A stretch of DNA of 64,000 bases from Streptomyces sp. NBC_01551 (GTDB lineage: Bacteria; Actinomycetota; Actinomycetes; Streptomycetales; Streptomycetaceae): contig NZ_JAPEPX010000001.1 in the NCBI RefSeq assembly GCF_026339935.1, positions 4,149,501 to 4,213,500 of the forward strand, given 5' to 3'. The notes under the pieces were generated by a model. The model saw only the letters and a program-made list of their open reading frames with translations. It did no database searches and was not told where the DNA came from. The position numbers were made by a program, and so were the translations under genes. This document shows, piece after piece, positions 44,537 to 53,366 of this stretch (its first letter is position 1; every line of letters starts with the position of its first letter).

Positions 44537-45760
44537 GTGAGCGAAGACCTGTGGACCCCGCATGCCCCGGTGGATCCGGAGCTGACCGCTCCGGCCCGGC
44601 TGGGATCGACCGGCCTGGACGCGACGGAGGTTCCCGCCCCGGGCAGCGTCACCCTCATCATCCCCACCTTCAACGAGGCCGCCAACGTGGGGGAGTTGCT
44701 GCGCCGGCTGGCCGGCTCGCTCCCCGCTCACCTGCCCTGCGAGGTGCTGTTCGTCGACGACTCCACCGACGACACCCCGGCCGTCATCGAGAAGGCGGCC
44801 TCCGCGTGCCCCTTCCCGGTCGCGGTCCTGCACCGCGACACCCCCGAGGGCGGCCTCGGCGGAGCCGTCGTCGAGGGGATCCGCCGGGCGGCCGGCGACT
44901 GGATCGTCGTCATGGACGCCGACCTCCAGCACCCGCCCCACCTGGTCCCCGAACTCGTCGGCGAGGGCGAGCGCACCGGCGCCGACCTCGTCGTCGCCTC
45001 CCGCTACATCCCCGGCGGCAGCCGCGCCGGACTCGCCGGGAGCTACCGCGTCGCCGTCTCGCGCGGCGCGACCTGGCTCACCAAGGGGCTCTTCCCGCGC
45101 GCCCTGCGCGGCATCAGCGACCCGATGAGCGGCTTCTTCGCGATGCGCCGCTCCGTCGTCACCGCCGACGCCCTCAAACCCCTCGGCTACAAGATCCTGC
45201 TGGAGCTGGCGGTGCGCTGCCGCCCCGCCGAGGTCGCCGAGGTCCCGTTCGTCTTCCAGGACCGGTACGCGGGCGAGTCCAAGTCCACCGCCCGCGAAGG
45301 GCTGCGCTTCCTGACCCACCTCGCGGCGCTGCGCTCCGCGTCCCCGGTCGCCCGGATGATCGGCTTCGGGCTGATCGGGCTCTCCGGCTTCGTCCCCAAC
45401 CTGGCCGGGCTGTGGCTGCTCACGCACGCCGGGATGCACTACCTGCCGGCCGAGATCGTCGCCAACCAGGCCGGGGTGCTCTGGAACTTCGTCCTCATCG
45501 AGACGCTCCTGTTCCGCGACCGCCGCCGGCACCGCCACTGGGCCGACCGGATCGGCCGCTTCGTGCTGCTCGCCAATGCCGACCTGCTGCTGCGGATCCC
45601 GCTGATCGCGGTGTTCGTCGCCGAGTTCGGCATGGCGGTGCTGCCCGCCACCGCCCTCGCGCTCGTCACCACCTTCGTCCTGCGGTTCGCGGCCACCGAG
45701 GCGCTCGTCTACCTCCCGCGCTCGCCGCGCCGGACGTCACGGCGTACGGCCGGGAGCTGA
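44537..45760 (+). CDS. Polyprenol-phosphate glycosyltransferase (DPM1-like) fused to a GtrA membrane domain
   Basis: The GT-A half (about 38-260) loads a sugar onto polyprenyl phosphate: LIIPTFNEAANVGELL, VDDSTDDTPAV, DADLQHPPHLVPEL and DPMSGFFAMRRSVV are the dolichol-phosphate-mannose-synthase signatures. The C-terminal 130 residues form a GtrA-like four-helix domain (ARMIGFGLIGLSGFVPN, FVLIETLLFRDRR), which is thought to flip the product across the membrane. This fusion suits a supplier for the GT-C enzyme encoded just upstream (6-bp gap). The start is GTG at 44537; the preceding GGGAG serves as its ribosome site. Confidence 0.9.
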   Translation: MSEDLWTPHAPVDPELTAPARLGSTGLDATEVPAPGSVTLIIPTFNEAANVGELLRRLAGSLPAHLPCEVLFVDDSTDDTPAVIEKAASACPFPVAVLHRDTPEGGLGGAVVEGIRRAAGDWIVVMDADLQHPPHLVPELVGEGERTGADLVVASRYIPGGSRAGLAGSYRVAVSRGATWLTKGLFPRALRGISDPMSGFFAMRRSVVTADALKPLGYKILLELAVRCRPAEVAEVPFVFQDRYAGESKSTAREGLRFLTHLAALRSASPVARMIGFGLIGLSGFVPNLAGLWLLTHAGMHYLPAEIVANQAGVLWNFVLIETLLFRDRRRHRHWADRIGRFVLLANADLLLRIPLIAVFVAEFGMAVLPATALALVTTFVLRFAATEALVYLPRSPRRTSRRTAGS

Positions 45761-45798
45761 ACCCGGGCCGTACCGGCACCACAGAAGGGAACATGTCC

Positions 45799-48228
45799 AT
45801 GCGCCTGAACGAACGGCGACCGGCGGGGCGGCGGGCCGCCCTGCTGGCCGTCGGGGCGATGACCGCGGGCCTGCTGCTCACCGCACCGCAGCAGGCCACG
45901 GCCGGACCGCCCAATCTGCTCAGCAACCCCGGCTTCGAGACCGCCGGCGCGGCCGGCTCCGACATGCCGTCCTGCTGGTCCAAATCCGGCTGGGGCGACA
46001 ACGACTTCACCTTCGCCACCGTCGCCGACGCCCACACCGGCACCAAGGCCATGAAGGTCTCGCTGACGCGCCGCGTCGACGGCGACCGCAAGGCCCTCGT
46101 CACCGAGAACACCGCCTGCGCGCCGACCGTGGTGCCGGGCAAGCAGTACGACCTGTCCGCCTGGTACAAGTCGAACACCCCGGACGTGTCGGTGACCGTC
46201 TTCCGCCACGACACCGCGGCGGGCTGGCAGTACTGGACCGACCTGCAGAACCCGCCGGTCAGCGCGGCCTGGGCGCGCACGGAGGTCCGTACGCCCGCCG
46301 TGCCGCCCAACACCGACAAGATCGCGTGGGGGCTGTCGGTCTACGGCGTGGGAACGCTCACCACCGACGACTACGCGCTGGAGGAGGTCGGGGCGGTTCC
46401 GCCGCAGCCCGGCTGCACCGGCACGCCACAGGAGTGCGCCACGGGCAAGTGGGAGGTGATCCCCGCCAAGAACCCGGTGCGCTCGATGCACGCCGTCGTG
46501 CTCAAGAACGGCAAGGTGCTGCTGATCGCCGGCTCGGGCAACGACATCGCCCAGTTCAACGCGGGCACCTTCACCTCCGCCGTGTACGACCCGGCGAACG
46601 GCTCGTTCAAGACGATCCCGACGCCCGTCGACATGTTCTGCTCGGGCCACGTGCAGCTGGCCGACGGCCGGGTGCTCGTGATGAGCGGCAACAAGGGCTA
46701 TCCGTCCGCCGACGGGAAGATCGGCTACCAGGGCCTGAAGGACAGTTACGTCTTCGACCCGGCGACCGAGAAGTACACCAGGACGAACGACATGAACGGC
46801 GGGCACTGGTACCCGTCCGCGACGGTCCTCGGCAACGGCGACGTGATCTCCTTCGGCGGCCTGAAGGAGGACTCGACCGGCAATGTGACCGCGGAGAAGT
46901 TCTCGGCGGCGCAGGGCAAGTGGCTGCCGATGAACGAGGTCAACCAGACCTGGTCGTACTGGGGCCTGTACCCCTCGATGATCCTGATGCAGGACGGCCG
47001 GCTGTTCTACTCGGGCAGCCACACCTTCGGCAACGGGACGCAGGGCAGCGGCGCGTCGATCTACGACTACGGCGCCAACACCATCACGGACGTGCCCGGG
47101 CTGCGCAAGAAGGACGAGCGCGACGAGTCCGCCAGCGTGCTGCTGCCCCCGGCACAGGACCAGCGGGTCCTGACCATCGGCGGCGGCAACAACGAGACCA
47201 ACCCGGCGGCGAACCGGCTCACCGAGCTGATCGACCTGAAGGCGCCCAGCCCCGCCTACACCGCCGGACCCGACCTCCCGCAGGGCCTGGTCGACGTCGG
47301 CGGCGTCAAGCGGCCGCAGACCGGCGCCGAGGGCAAGATGTACGTGTCCGCCGTCCTGCTCCCGGACGGCAAGGTGCTGGAGACCGGCGGCGGGCTGCAC
47401 GACCGGGCCGACCCGGTGTACGAGGCCTCGTTCTTCGACCCGGTGACCAACACGTACAAGGCCGGGCTGCCGGCGGACCCGATCCCGCGGACGTACCACT
47501 CGGGCGCGTTCCTGCTGCCCGACGGCCGGGTCATGACGGTCGGCGACAACCCGGGCAACGGCACGTACAACCACAACGTGTCGATCTACACCCCGCCGTA
47601 CCTGTTCAAGGGCGCCCGCCCGAAGCTCACCTCGGTGATCGACACGGAGTGGGTCTACGGAGACACCCAGCGGATCACCGTCGACCGCCCGATCGTCAAG
47701 GCGGAGCTGATCCGGCCGGCGGCGGTCACGCACTCCTCGGACCCGAACCAGCGGTTCGTGGACCTTCCGATGACGGTCGTCAACAACACCACCATCGACC
47801 TCAACGTCACCAGCAACCCCAACCTGGCCCCGCCCGGCTGGTACATGCTCTTCGGCGTCGACGCGAACGGCATCCCGTCCGTCGCGACCTGGGTCCACCT
47901 CGGCGGGCCGGCGGCGCTGGCGAAGACCGCCGCCGGCGGCGAGCAGCCCTCGCCGCACGTCCACGACTTCGCGGACGCCCTGAAGGCGGCCCCGAAGACC
48001 AACCCGGCGAAGCGGGACTCCGTGCCCGTCGCGCCCAGCGTGGCCGGCTGCGACCGCCACTACGGCTCGGTCAACCTCTGCGTCCCGACGAACTTCCCGG
48101 CGGAGGTGAAGAACACGACCAGGGCCCGCTGCGACTGGCTGGCCTCCCACAAGTACCCGAAGCGCATGAAGGTCAACGGAAGCGACCCGCTGCGCCTCGA
48201 CCCGGACCGCGACGGGTACGCCTGCTGA
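45799..48228 (+). CDS. Secreted galactose-oxidase-like copper-radical oxidase with CBM-like and Excalibur domains
   Basis: The 809-residue exported protein has a signal peptide (about 1-36), a galactose-binding-like domain (about 38-195, NLLSNPGFETAG) and a seven-bladed Kelch oxidase domain with a DUF1929 C-terminal part. By comparison with fungal galactose oxidase and GlxA, the radical site is intact: Cys281 (DMFCSG) and Tyr338 (HWYPSAT) form the thioether cofactor, Trp337 is next to it, Tyr566 and His567 (RTYHSG) and His645 (VTHSSD) bind copper. An Excalibur motif (DPDRDGYAC, 801-809) closes the protein, with paired cysteines. The ATG at 45799 was chosen because AAGGGA lies 8 bp upstream; ATG at 45793 is too close. 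It is the last gene of the glycan operon. Confidence 0.9.
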   Translation: MRLNERRPAGRRAALLAVGAMTAGLLLTAPQQATAGPPNLLSNPGFETAGAAGSDMPSCWSKSGWGDNDFTFATVADAHTGTKAMKVSLTRRVDGDRKALVTENTACAPTVVPGKQYDLSAWYKSNTPDVSVTVFRHDTAAGWQYWTDLQNPPVSAAWARTEVRTPAVPPNTDKIAWGLSVYGVGTLTTDDYALEEVGAVPPQPGCTGTPQECATGKWEVIPAKNPVRSMHAVVLKNGKVLLIAGSGNDIAQFNAGTFTSAVYDPANGSFKTIPTPVDMFCSGHVQLADGRVLVMSGNKGYPSADGKIGYQGLKDSYVFDPATEKYTRTNDMNGGHWYPSATVLGNGDVISFGGLKEDSTGNVTAEKFSAAQGKWLPMNEVNQTWSYWGLYPSMILMQDGRLFYSGSHTFGNGTQGSGASIYDYGANTITDVPGLRKKDERDESASVLLPPAQDQRVLTIGGGNNETNPAANRLTELIDLKAPSPAYTAGPDLPQGLVDVGGVKRPQTGAEGKMYVSAVLLPDGKVLETGGGLHDRADPVYEASFFDPVTNTYKAGLPADPIPRTYHSGAFLLPDGRVMTVGDNPGNGTYNHNVSIYTPPYLFKGARPKLTSVIDTEWVYGDTQRITVDRPIVKAELIRPAAVTHSSDPNQRFVDLPMTVVNNTTIDLNVTSNPNLAPPGWYMLFGVDANGIPSVATWVHLGGPAALAKTAAGGEQPSPHVHDFADALKAAPKTNPAKRDSVPVAPSVAGCDRHYGSVNLCVPTNFPAEVKNTTRARCDWLASHKYPKRMKVNGSDPLRLDPDRDGYAC

Positions 48229-48258
48229 CGGGCGTACGCACCTGACGGCCGTCGCAGG

Positions 48259-48301
48259 ACGGTGCCCCGGCGGTGGGCGTCCCCCACCGCCGGGGCACCG
48301 T
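48259..48301. terminator. Bidirectional terminator after the glycan operon
   Basis: A perfect 19-bp stem (48259-48277 with 48283-48301) with a 5-nt loop lies between the oxidase gene and the convergent hemolysin III gene. Confidence 0.9.
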
Positions 48302-48323
48302 CATGCCCGGCCGCCGTCGGCCG

Positions 48324-48995
48324 CTAGTGCTGGTACGCGGCGAGCGAGATGCCGACGTAGTGCGCGACGAAGGCGGCGAGGGTCAGCGAGTGGAACACCT
48401 CGTGGAAGCCGAAGAAGCGCGGGGAGGGGTTCGGGCGCTTCATCCCGTAGATGACGCCGCCCACGCTGTAGAGCAGACCGCCGACGACCACCAGCACCAG
48501 CACCGCGATCCCGCCGGTCCGCAGGAAGTCGGGCAGGAAGAAGACGGCCGCCCAGCCCATCGCTATGTAGCACGGGGTGTACAGCCAGCGCGGGGCGCCG
48601 ACCCAGAAGACGCGGAACGCTATGCCGGCCGCGGCCGCGATCCACACCGCCCACAGCAGCGTCCGCCCGGTGGACGGCGGCAGCAGCAGGACGGTCAGCG
48701 GGGTGTACGTCCCCGCGATGATCAGGAAGATGTTGGCGTGGTCGAGGCGGCGCAGGATCGCCTCGCCGCGCGGCCCCCAGGTCCCCCGGTGGTACACCGC
48801 GCTGACGCCGAAGAGCAGGCAGGCCGTGAGGATGTAGACCCCGCAGGCCACCCGGGCGCGGGTCGAGTCGGTGAACGCCATCAGCACCAGGCCCGCGACC
48901 ACCACGGCGGGAAACATCCCCGTGTGCAGCCAGCCGCGCATCAACGGCTTGGTCTCCGGTCCCGGCACGGCCAACGCGGCGGCATCAGAAGTCAT
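48324..48995 (-). CDS. Hemolysin III / PAQR-family membrane protein
   Basis: The 223-residue protein has seven membrane helices and the conserved PAQR polar residues: SAVYHRGTW near helix 2, LDHANIFLIIAGTYTP, and HEVFHSLTLAAFVAHYVG at the C-terminus. These Ser/Asp/His residues form a zinc site in the family, seen in ceramidase-like receptors. Bacterial members are called hemolysin III, but haemolysis is not a reliable function. I chose the ATG at 48995 because TAGCAT (49003-49008) lies 7 nt upstream, leaving the ATG at 49004 inside the promoter. A palindrome overlaps that promoter. Confidence 0.9.
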   Translation of the reverse strand: MTSDAAALAVPGPETKPLMRGWLHTGMFPAVVVAGLVLMAFTDSTRARVACGVYILTACLLFGVSAVYHRGTWGPRGEAILRRLDHANIFLIIAGTYTPLTVLLLPPSTGRTLLWAVWIAAAAGIAFRVFWVGAPRWLYTPCYIAMGWAAVFFLPDFLRTGGIAVLVLVVVGGLLYSVGGVIYGMKRPNPSPRFFGFHEVFHSLTLAAFVAHYVGISLAAYQH

Positions 48996-49002
48996 GGCCG
49001 CC

Positions 49003-49025
49003 ATGCTACCTACGGGTCCGTAGGT
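49003..49025 (-). promoter_or_regulatory. Hemolysin III promoter with overlapping palindrome
   Basis: TAGCAT (minus strand, 49003-49008) is the -10. ACCTACGG-GT-CCGTAGGT (49008-49025) is a perfect 8-bp inverted repeat filling the spacer between -10 and -35. That position implies tight repression, for example by a TetR-type factor. Confidence 0.55.
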
Positions 49026-49215
49026 TTCCGTTAGTCCTCTTTACGGAAGATTGACGGGAGTGGCGATGCTCACGTGAGAGGCCCTCTGGACATATGCGCA
49101 CATGCACCGGATGATCAGATGAGTGCGGTCGGCACCGGATGAGCGGAGCGCGAAGCGTCCGGGTCGCAGCCCCCACGGGGCAAACACCAAACAAACCCCT
49201 CAACAAGGAGCAATC

Positions 49216-51051
49216 GTGGCGCGCGACAACGCGGCTCCCACCACCGTCCCGACGAGCCACCAGGAGCTGGTCTCCTGGGTCGACGAGATCGCAGCCCTCA
49301 CCCAGCCGGACCGCGTCGTCTGGTGCGACGGCTCGGAAGCCGAGTACGAGGCCCTGTGCGAGGAGCTCGTCTCGAAGGGCACGTTCAAGAAGCTCGACCC
49401 GGCGAAGCGCCCCAACTCGTACTACGCCGCCTCCGACCCGTCCGACGTCGCGCGCGTCGAGGACCGGACCTTCATCTGCTCCGAGAAGGAGGAGGACGCG
49501 GGCCCGACCAACCACTGGAAGGCCCCTTCCGAGATGAAGGAGCTCTTCGCGGGCGAGCAGGGCATCTTCCGCGGCTCCATGAAGGGCCGGACGATGTACG
49601 TCGTCCCGTTCTGCATGGGCCCCCTCGGCTCCGAGCTCTCCGCGATCGGCGTCGAGATCACCGACTCCGCCTACGTCGCGGTCGCCATGCGCACCATGAC
49701 CCGCATGGGCAAGCCCGTCCTCGACGAGCTCGGCACCGACGGGTTCTTCGTCAAGGCCGTCCACACCCTCGGCGCTCCGCTCGCCGAGGGCCAGGCCGAC
49801 GTGCCGTGGCCCTGCAACACCACCAAGTACATCTCGCACTTCCCCGAGACCCGCGAGATCTGGTCCTACGGATCCGGCTACGGCGGCAACGCCCTCCTCG
49901 GCAAGAAGTGCTACGCGCTGCGCATCGCCTCCGTCATGGCGCGCGACGAGGGCTGGCTCGCCGAGCACATGCTGATCCTCAAGCTCACCCCGCCGCAGGG
50001 TGAGGCCGAGGCCCCCAAGTACATCGCCGCCGCGTTCCCGAGCGCCTGCGGCAAGACGAACCTGGCCATGCTGGAGCCCACGATCCCCGGCTGGACGGTC
50101 GAGACCATCGGCGACGACATCGCCTGGATGCGCTTCGGCGAGGACGGTCGCCTGTACGCGATCAACCCCGAGGCCGGCTTCTTCGGCGTGGCCCCCGGCA
50201 CCGGCGAGCACACCAACGCCAACGCCATGAAGACCATGTACGCGAACACCGTCTTCACCAACGTCGCGCTCACCCCGGACGGCTCCGACGTCTGGTGGGA
50301 GGGCATGACCGAGGAGCCCCCGGCCGAGCTCATCGACTGGAAGGGCAACCGCTGGACCCCGGAGTCCGAGACCCCGGCGGCCCACCCCAACGCCCGCTTC
50401 GCCGTCCCGGCGTCCCAGTGCCCGACGATCGCCCCCGAGTGGGAGGACCCCAAGGGCGTCCCGGTCTCCGCGATCCTCTTCGGCGGCCGCCGCGCCTCCG
50501 CCGTCCCGCTGGTCACCGAGTCCTTCGACTGGAACCACGGCGTCTTCATCGGCTCGAACATCGCCTCCGAGAAGACCGCCGCCGCCGAGGGCAAGGTCGG
50601 CGAGCTGCGCCGCGACCCGTTCGCCATGCTGCCGTTCTGCGGCTACAACATGGGCGACTACATGGGCCACTGGATCGACGTCGCCAAGGGCAAGGACCAG
50701 GCCAAGCTCCCGAAGATCTACTACGTGAACTGGTTCCGCAAGAACGACGCGGGCAAGTTCGTGTGGCCCGGCTTCGGCGAGAACAGCCGCGTCCTGAAGT
50801 GGATCGTCGAGCGCCTCGACGGCACCGCCGAGGGCGTCGAGACCCCCATCGGCATCCTCCCGACCGTCGCGTCCCTGGACACCGACGGCCTGGACCTGCC
50901 GGCCGAGGACCTCGACTTCCTGCTCACCGTCGACAAGGAGATCTGGCGCGACGAGGCCGCCCTGGTCCCCGAGCACCTGAACACCTACGGCGACCACACT
51001 CCCAAGGAGCTGTGGGACCAGTACCACGCGCTCGTCGAGCGCCTGGGCTGA
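49216..51051 (+). CDS. pckG: Phosphoenolpyruvate carboxykinase (GTP)
   Basis: PckG converts oxaloacetate and GTP to phosphoenolpyruvate, the entry to gluconeogenesis. The 611-residue protein has the kinase P-loop [25 protein letters not shown] for the metal site, the GTP-form substrate region [24 protein letters not shown] (here [14 protein letters not shown]), and [15 protein letters not shown]. Its reactive-loop cysteine lies in SACGKT. The GTG at 49216 follows AAGGAG at 49205-49210. It is monocistronic; a 7-bp hairpin (51059-51078) just after the stop is a weak terminator candidate. From memory the S. coelicolor homologue is SCO4979. Confidence 0.96.
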   Translation: MARDNAAPTTVPTSHQELVSWVDEIAALTQPDRVVWCDGSEAEYEALCEELVSKGTFKKLDPAKRPNSYYAASDPSDVARVEDRTFICSEKEEDAGPTNHWKAPSEMKELFAGEQGIFRGSMKGRTMYVVPFCMGPLGSELSAIGVEITDSAYVAVAMRTMTRMGKPVLDELGTDGFFVKAVHTLGAPLAEGQADVPWPCNTTKYISHFPETREIWSYGSGYGGNALLGKKCYALRIASVMARDEGWLAEHMLILKLTPPQGEAEAPKYIAAAFPSACGKTNLAMLEPTIPGWTVETIGDDIAWMRFGEDGRLYAINPEAGFFGVAPGTGEHTNANAMKTMYANTVFTNVALTPDGSDVWWEGMTEEPPAELIDWKGNRWTPESETPAAHPNARFAVPASQCPTIAPEWEDPKGVPVSAILFGGRRASAVPLVTESFDWNHGVFIGSNIASEKTAAAEGKVGELRRDPFAMLPFCGYNMGDYMGHWIDVAKGKDQAKLPKIYYVNWFRKNDAGKFVWPGFGENSRVLKWIVERLDGTAEGVETPIGILPTVASLDTDGLDLPAEDLDFLLTVDKEIWRDEAALVPEHLNTYGDHTPKELWDQYHALVERLG

Positions 51052-51142
51052 GCCCGACGCCCGGACTCCGCTCCGGGCCCCTGAACGTGGGAGCCCCCGA
51101 CCAAGCGGTTCCCACCGCAGCACCGGCCAAAGTCAATACCTG

Positions 51143-51760
51143 TCAGGAGTGTTGTCCGCGCTCCTCCAGGTAGGTCGTGTGCGTCTGCTGACGGCGGGCC
51201 TCTGCTTCGCGGAGGTCCGCCGTCAGGCGTTCCGCCTCCTCGTACAGCACGTCCAGCTGCCGCTCCAGATGCCGCTCGGGCGACTCCCCGCCCGGCGTGA
51301 TCCGGTTCCACCAGCGCGCCCGGTTGTACGTGTCCGCGCACTCCGGCACGTCCAGCCGGATCGCCCGAGACAGCGCGTACACCGTCTCCGGCTCGGTGGC
51401 CAGCACCTCCGCCACCCAGCCCGGCTCCAGCAGTGCCCCGTACAGCTCCAGCAGCTCCGCCAGCCGCCCCGCGGCCGCCGTCGGCAGCTCCACCTCCGCC
51501 AGGTACTCCCGGAGCTGCCCGAACTGCTCCCGCACCCGGCCCAGTTGCGTCTGCGGATCGTCGAAGTCCGGCGGGGCCACCCGCTCCGGCGGAGCGATCA
51601 GCGCGCCCGCGCCGTACAGGCCCGCCACCACGACCGGCCAGTACGTGCCGGCCACCCCGGTGACGGTCAGGCCCAGCCCGGCCACGCCACAGGCGCAGCC
51701 GGCCAGGTTCTTCTTCGATTCCAGATAGCCGAGCAGCCTGTTGGCTCTACTGGTAGCCAC
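51143..51760 (-). CDS. Membrane-associated hypothetical protein of the TelA operon
   Basis: I do not recognise a named family. The 205-residue product has two short hydrophobic stretches near the N-terminus (about 19-57, CACGVAGLGLTVTGVAGTYW and VVVAGLYGAGALI), then a soluble, helical and partly coiled-coil region (HLERQLDVLYEEAERLTADL near the end). Its GTG lies 14 bp inside the 3' end of the VWA gene, so it is translationally coupled and the fourth gene of the operon. The order suggests that it assembles with the TelA and VWA proteins at the membrane. Confidence 0.78.
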   Translation of the reverse strand: MATSRANRLLGYLESKKNLAGCACGVAGLGLTVTGVAGTYWPVVVAGLYGAGALIAPPERVAPPDFDDPQTQLGRVREQFGQLREYLAEVELPTAAAGRLAELLELYGALLEPGWVAEVLATEPETVYALSRAIRLDVPECADTYNRARWWNRITPGGESPERHLERQLDVLYEEAERLTADLREAEARRQQTHTTYLEERGQHS

Positions 51761-53366
51761 GGATCTCCTCGAAGGCTCCGTCCAGCGAACCGTTGCCGTC
51801 CGTCGCGTCGAACAGGCGCCCGCCGGTCAGATCGGTGATGTGCGTGAGCTCCTTGCGGTCCGAATCCCCGAACAGCACCGCGAAGACCGGGGTGTGCTTC
51901 TGCCCCTGCGGCAGCGAGGCGTAGAAGGAGTCGAAGTCCTTCACCTTGTCGCCGCTCTGCCCGTCCGTCATCAGCACGATCGAGGTGAACGCGTCCGCGT
52001 CGCCCTTGCCCAGGTGCTCGTACGCCGCCTTCAGGCTGCCGTACACGGCCGTACCGCCCTCCGGCCGCAGCGACTTCACGTCACCGCGGATCGCTTCCAG
52101 CGCCGGCCCCGGATCGCCGGGCTCGACGACGTGCGTCAGCACCTTCTTCACCTGGTCGCCGAAGGGCAGCAGCGTCACCTCCTCGCGGTCCCGGAACCGC
52201 TGCCCGGTGCCCGAACCATCCGTGCCCGTCAGCTCCGTGAGCGCCGACTTCAGCCGCCCGATGCGGTTCTCCTCCGCCATCGAGCCCGAGGTGTCCAGCA
52301 CGTACACCGTGCGCGAGGGCCGCCGCAGCTCGTTCTCGTACGAGGCCAGCAGCCCGTCCGCGACCGACCGGGTGCCGGGGAACGGCAGCTCGCGCCGCTT
52401 CTGCGCGTCCAGCCCGGCCGCCGGCATGACCCCGGCCGCCACCGGCCGCCGCAGGGTCTGCTCCGTGATCGCCTTCTGCGCGTCCGCGCCGCGCAGGTAC
52501 TCCGTCAGCGCCCGGCCCGACTCGCGCGCCCCGGCCGGGGCCGAGGTCAGCAGCGTCAGCGGATAGTGCGCCGTGACCACGCCGTCCTTCGGGCGGACCA
52601 CCGTCAAGTCCGTCTTCGCGTCCCGGTTCAAGGACAGCAGTACCGACTCGTAGTTCACCAGCGCGTCCACGTCCCCGCGCTTGGTGTACGCCGTCGCCAG
52701 CCAGCCCGAGGAACCCGAGGTCAGCTTCTGGCCGGCGAAGAACTCCTTCAGCTTGGGCTGCGCGGTCTTCACGTCCGCCTGCGTCAGCGCCGCCTGCGCG
52801 CCCGACAGTCCCGAGGCCACCGAGACCAGCGCCGAGAAACCGGAGTTGGAGCGCACCGGATCCGTCATCCCGTACGTCAGCTTCCCGGCGGCGACCGCCT
52901 CGTGCACCGCTGACCAGGTCACCTCCCCGGGCGTCCAGCCCAGCCGCGCCAGCGCCTGCGGCTTCACGCCGATCGCCACCGGCGAGGACATCACCGGGGT
53001 CTCCGAGCTCAGCTTCCCGGCCGCCTCGGGCCGCAGCCGCAAGTAGTCGTTGGAGGACAGCCAGATCGCGTCGTACTTCCCGTCGGCCTTCCCCGAGGCG
53101 ACCTGCTCGACCGCGTCCAGCGTCCCCGACGAGGTCAGCTCCACCGTCACCCCGGTGGCCGCCTTCGCCGCCTTCAGCACCGGCTCCATGTCCGAGAGCT
53201 CGCTGGAGGCCAGCACCCGCAGCTTGCCCTCCTGGTACTTCGACTCCGCGGGCTTCGCCTTCCCGCCGTCGGCGTCGGAGGTACAGGCCGTGGCCCCCAG
53301 CAAGGTCGCGGCCAGCGTGAGCGCCACCGCGAGTCGTCCGCGCACCAGCGCGCCACGGATGCTCAT
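51747..53366 (-). CDS. Lipoprotein with solute-binding domain and von Willebrand A domain
   Basis: The 539-residue exported lipoprotein has a signal peptide ending in the lipobox ATAC (Cys28). A type-2 periplasmic-binding fold follows (about 45-330): LRVLASSELSDMEPVLKAA, DAIWLSSNDYLRL, TDPVRSNSGFSALVSVA. A VWA domain begins near residue 350, with the intact metal-binding MIDAS DTSGSM (Asp358-Met363), a Thr in the second loop and TDG in the third. The two folds in one chain are unusual. Its ATG overlaps the TelA stop codon (ATGA at 53363-53366). It probably senses a ligand outside the cell and relays to TelA-associated partners (inference). Confidence 0.9.
   Translation of the reverse strand: MSIRGALVRGRLAVALTLAATLLGATACTSDADGGKAKPAESKYQEGKLRVLASSELSDMEPVLKAAKAATGVTVELTSSGTLDAVEQVASGKADGKYDAIWLSSNDYLRLRPEAAGKLSSETPVMSSPVAIGVKPQALARLGWTPGEVTWSAVHEAVAAGKLTYGMTDPVRSNSGFSALVSVASGLSGAQAALTQADVKTAQPKLKEFFAGQKLTSGSSGWLATAYTKRGDVDALVNYESVLLSLNRDAKTDLTVVRPKDGVVTAHYPLTLLTSAPAGARESGRALTEYLRGADAQKAITEQTLRRPVAAGVMPAAGLDAQKRRELPFPGTRSVADGLLASYENELRRPSRTVYVLDTSGSMAEENRIGRLKSALTELTGTDGSGTGQRFRDREEVTLLPFGDQVKKVLTHVVEPGDPGPALEAIRGDVKSLRPEGGTAVYGSLKAAYEHLGKGDADAFTSIVLMTDGQSGDKVKDFDSFYASLPQGQKHTPVFAVLFGDSDRKELTHITDLTGGRLFDATDGNGSLDGAFEEIRGYQ

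Noticed and set aside
43018..48228. Single very long open frame extending upstream of the oxidase
   Set aside because: The first 2.8 kb is the out-of-frame shadow of the glycosyltransferase genes; the real protein begins with a signal peptide at 45799.
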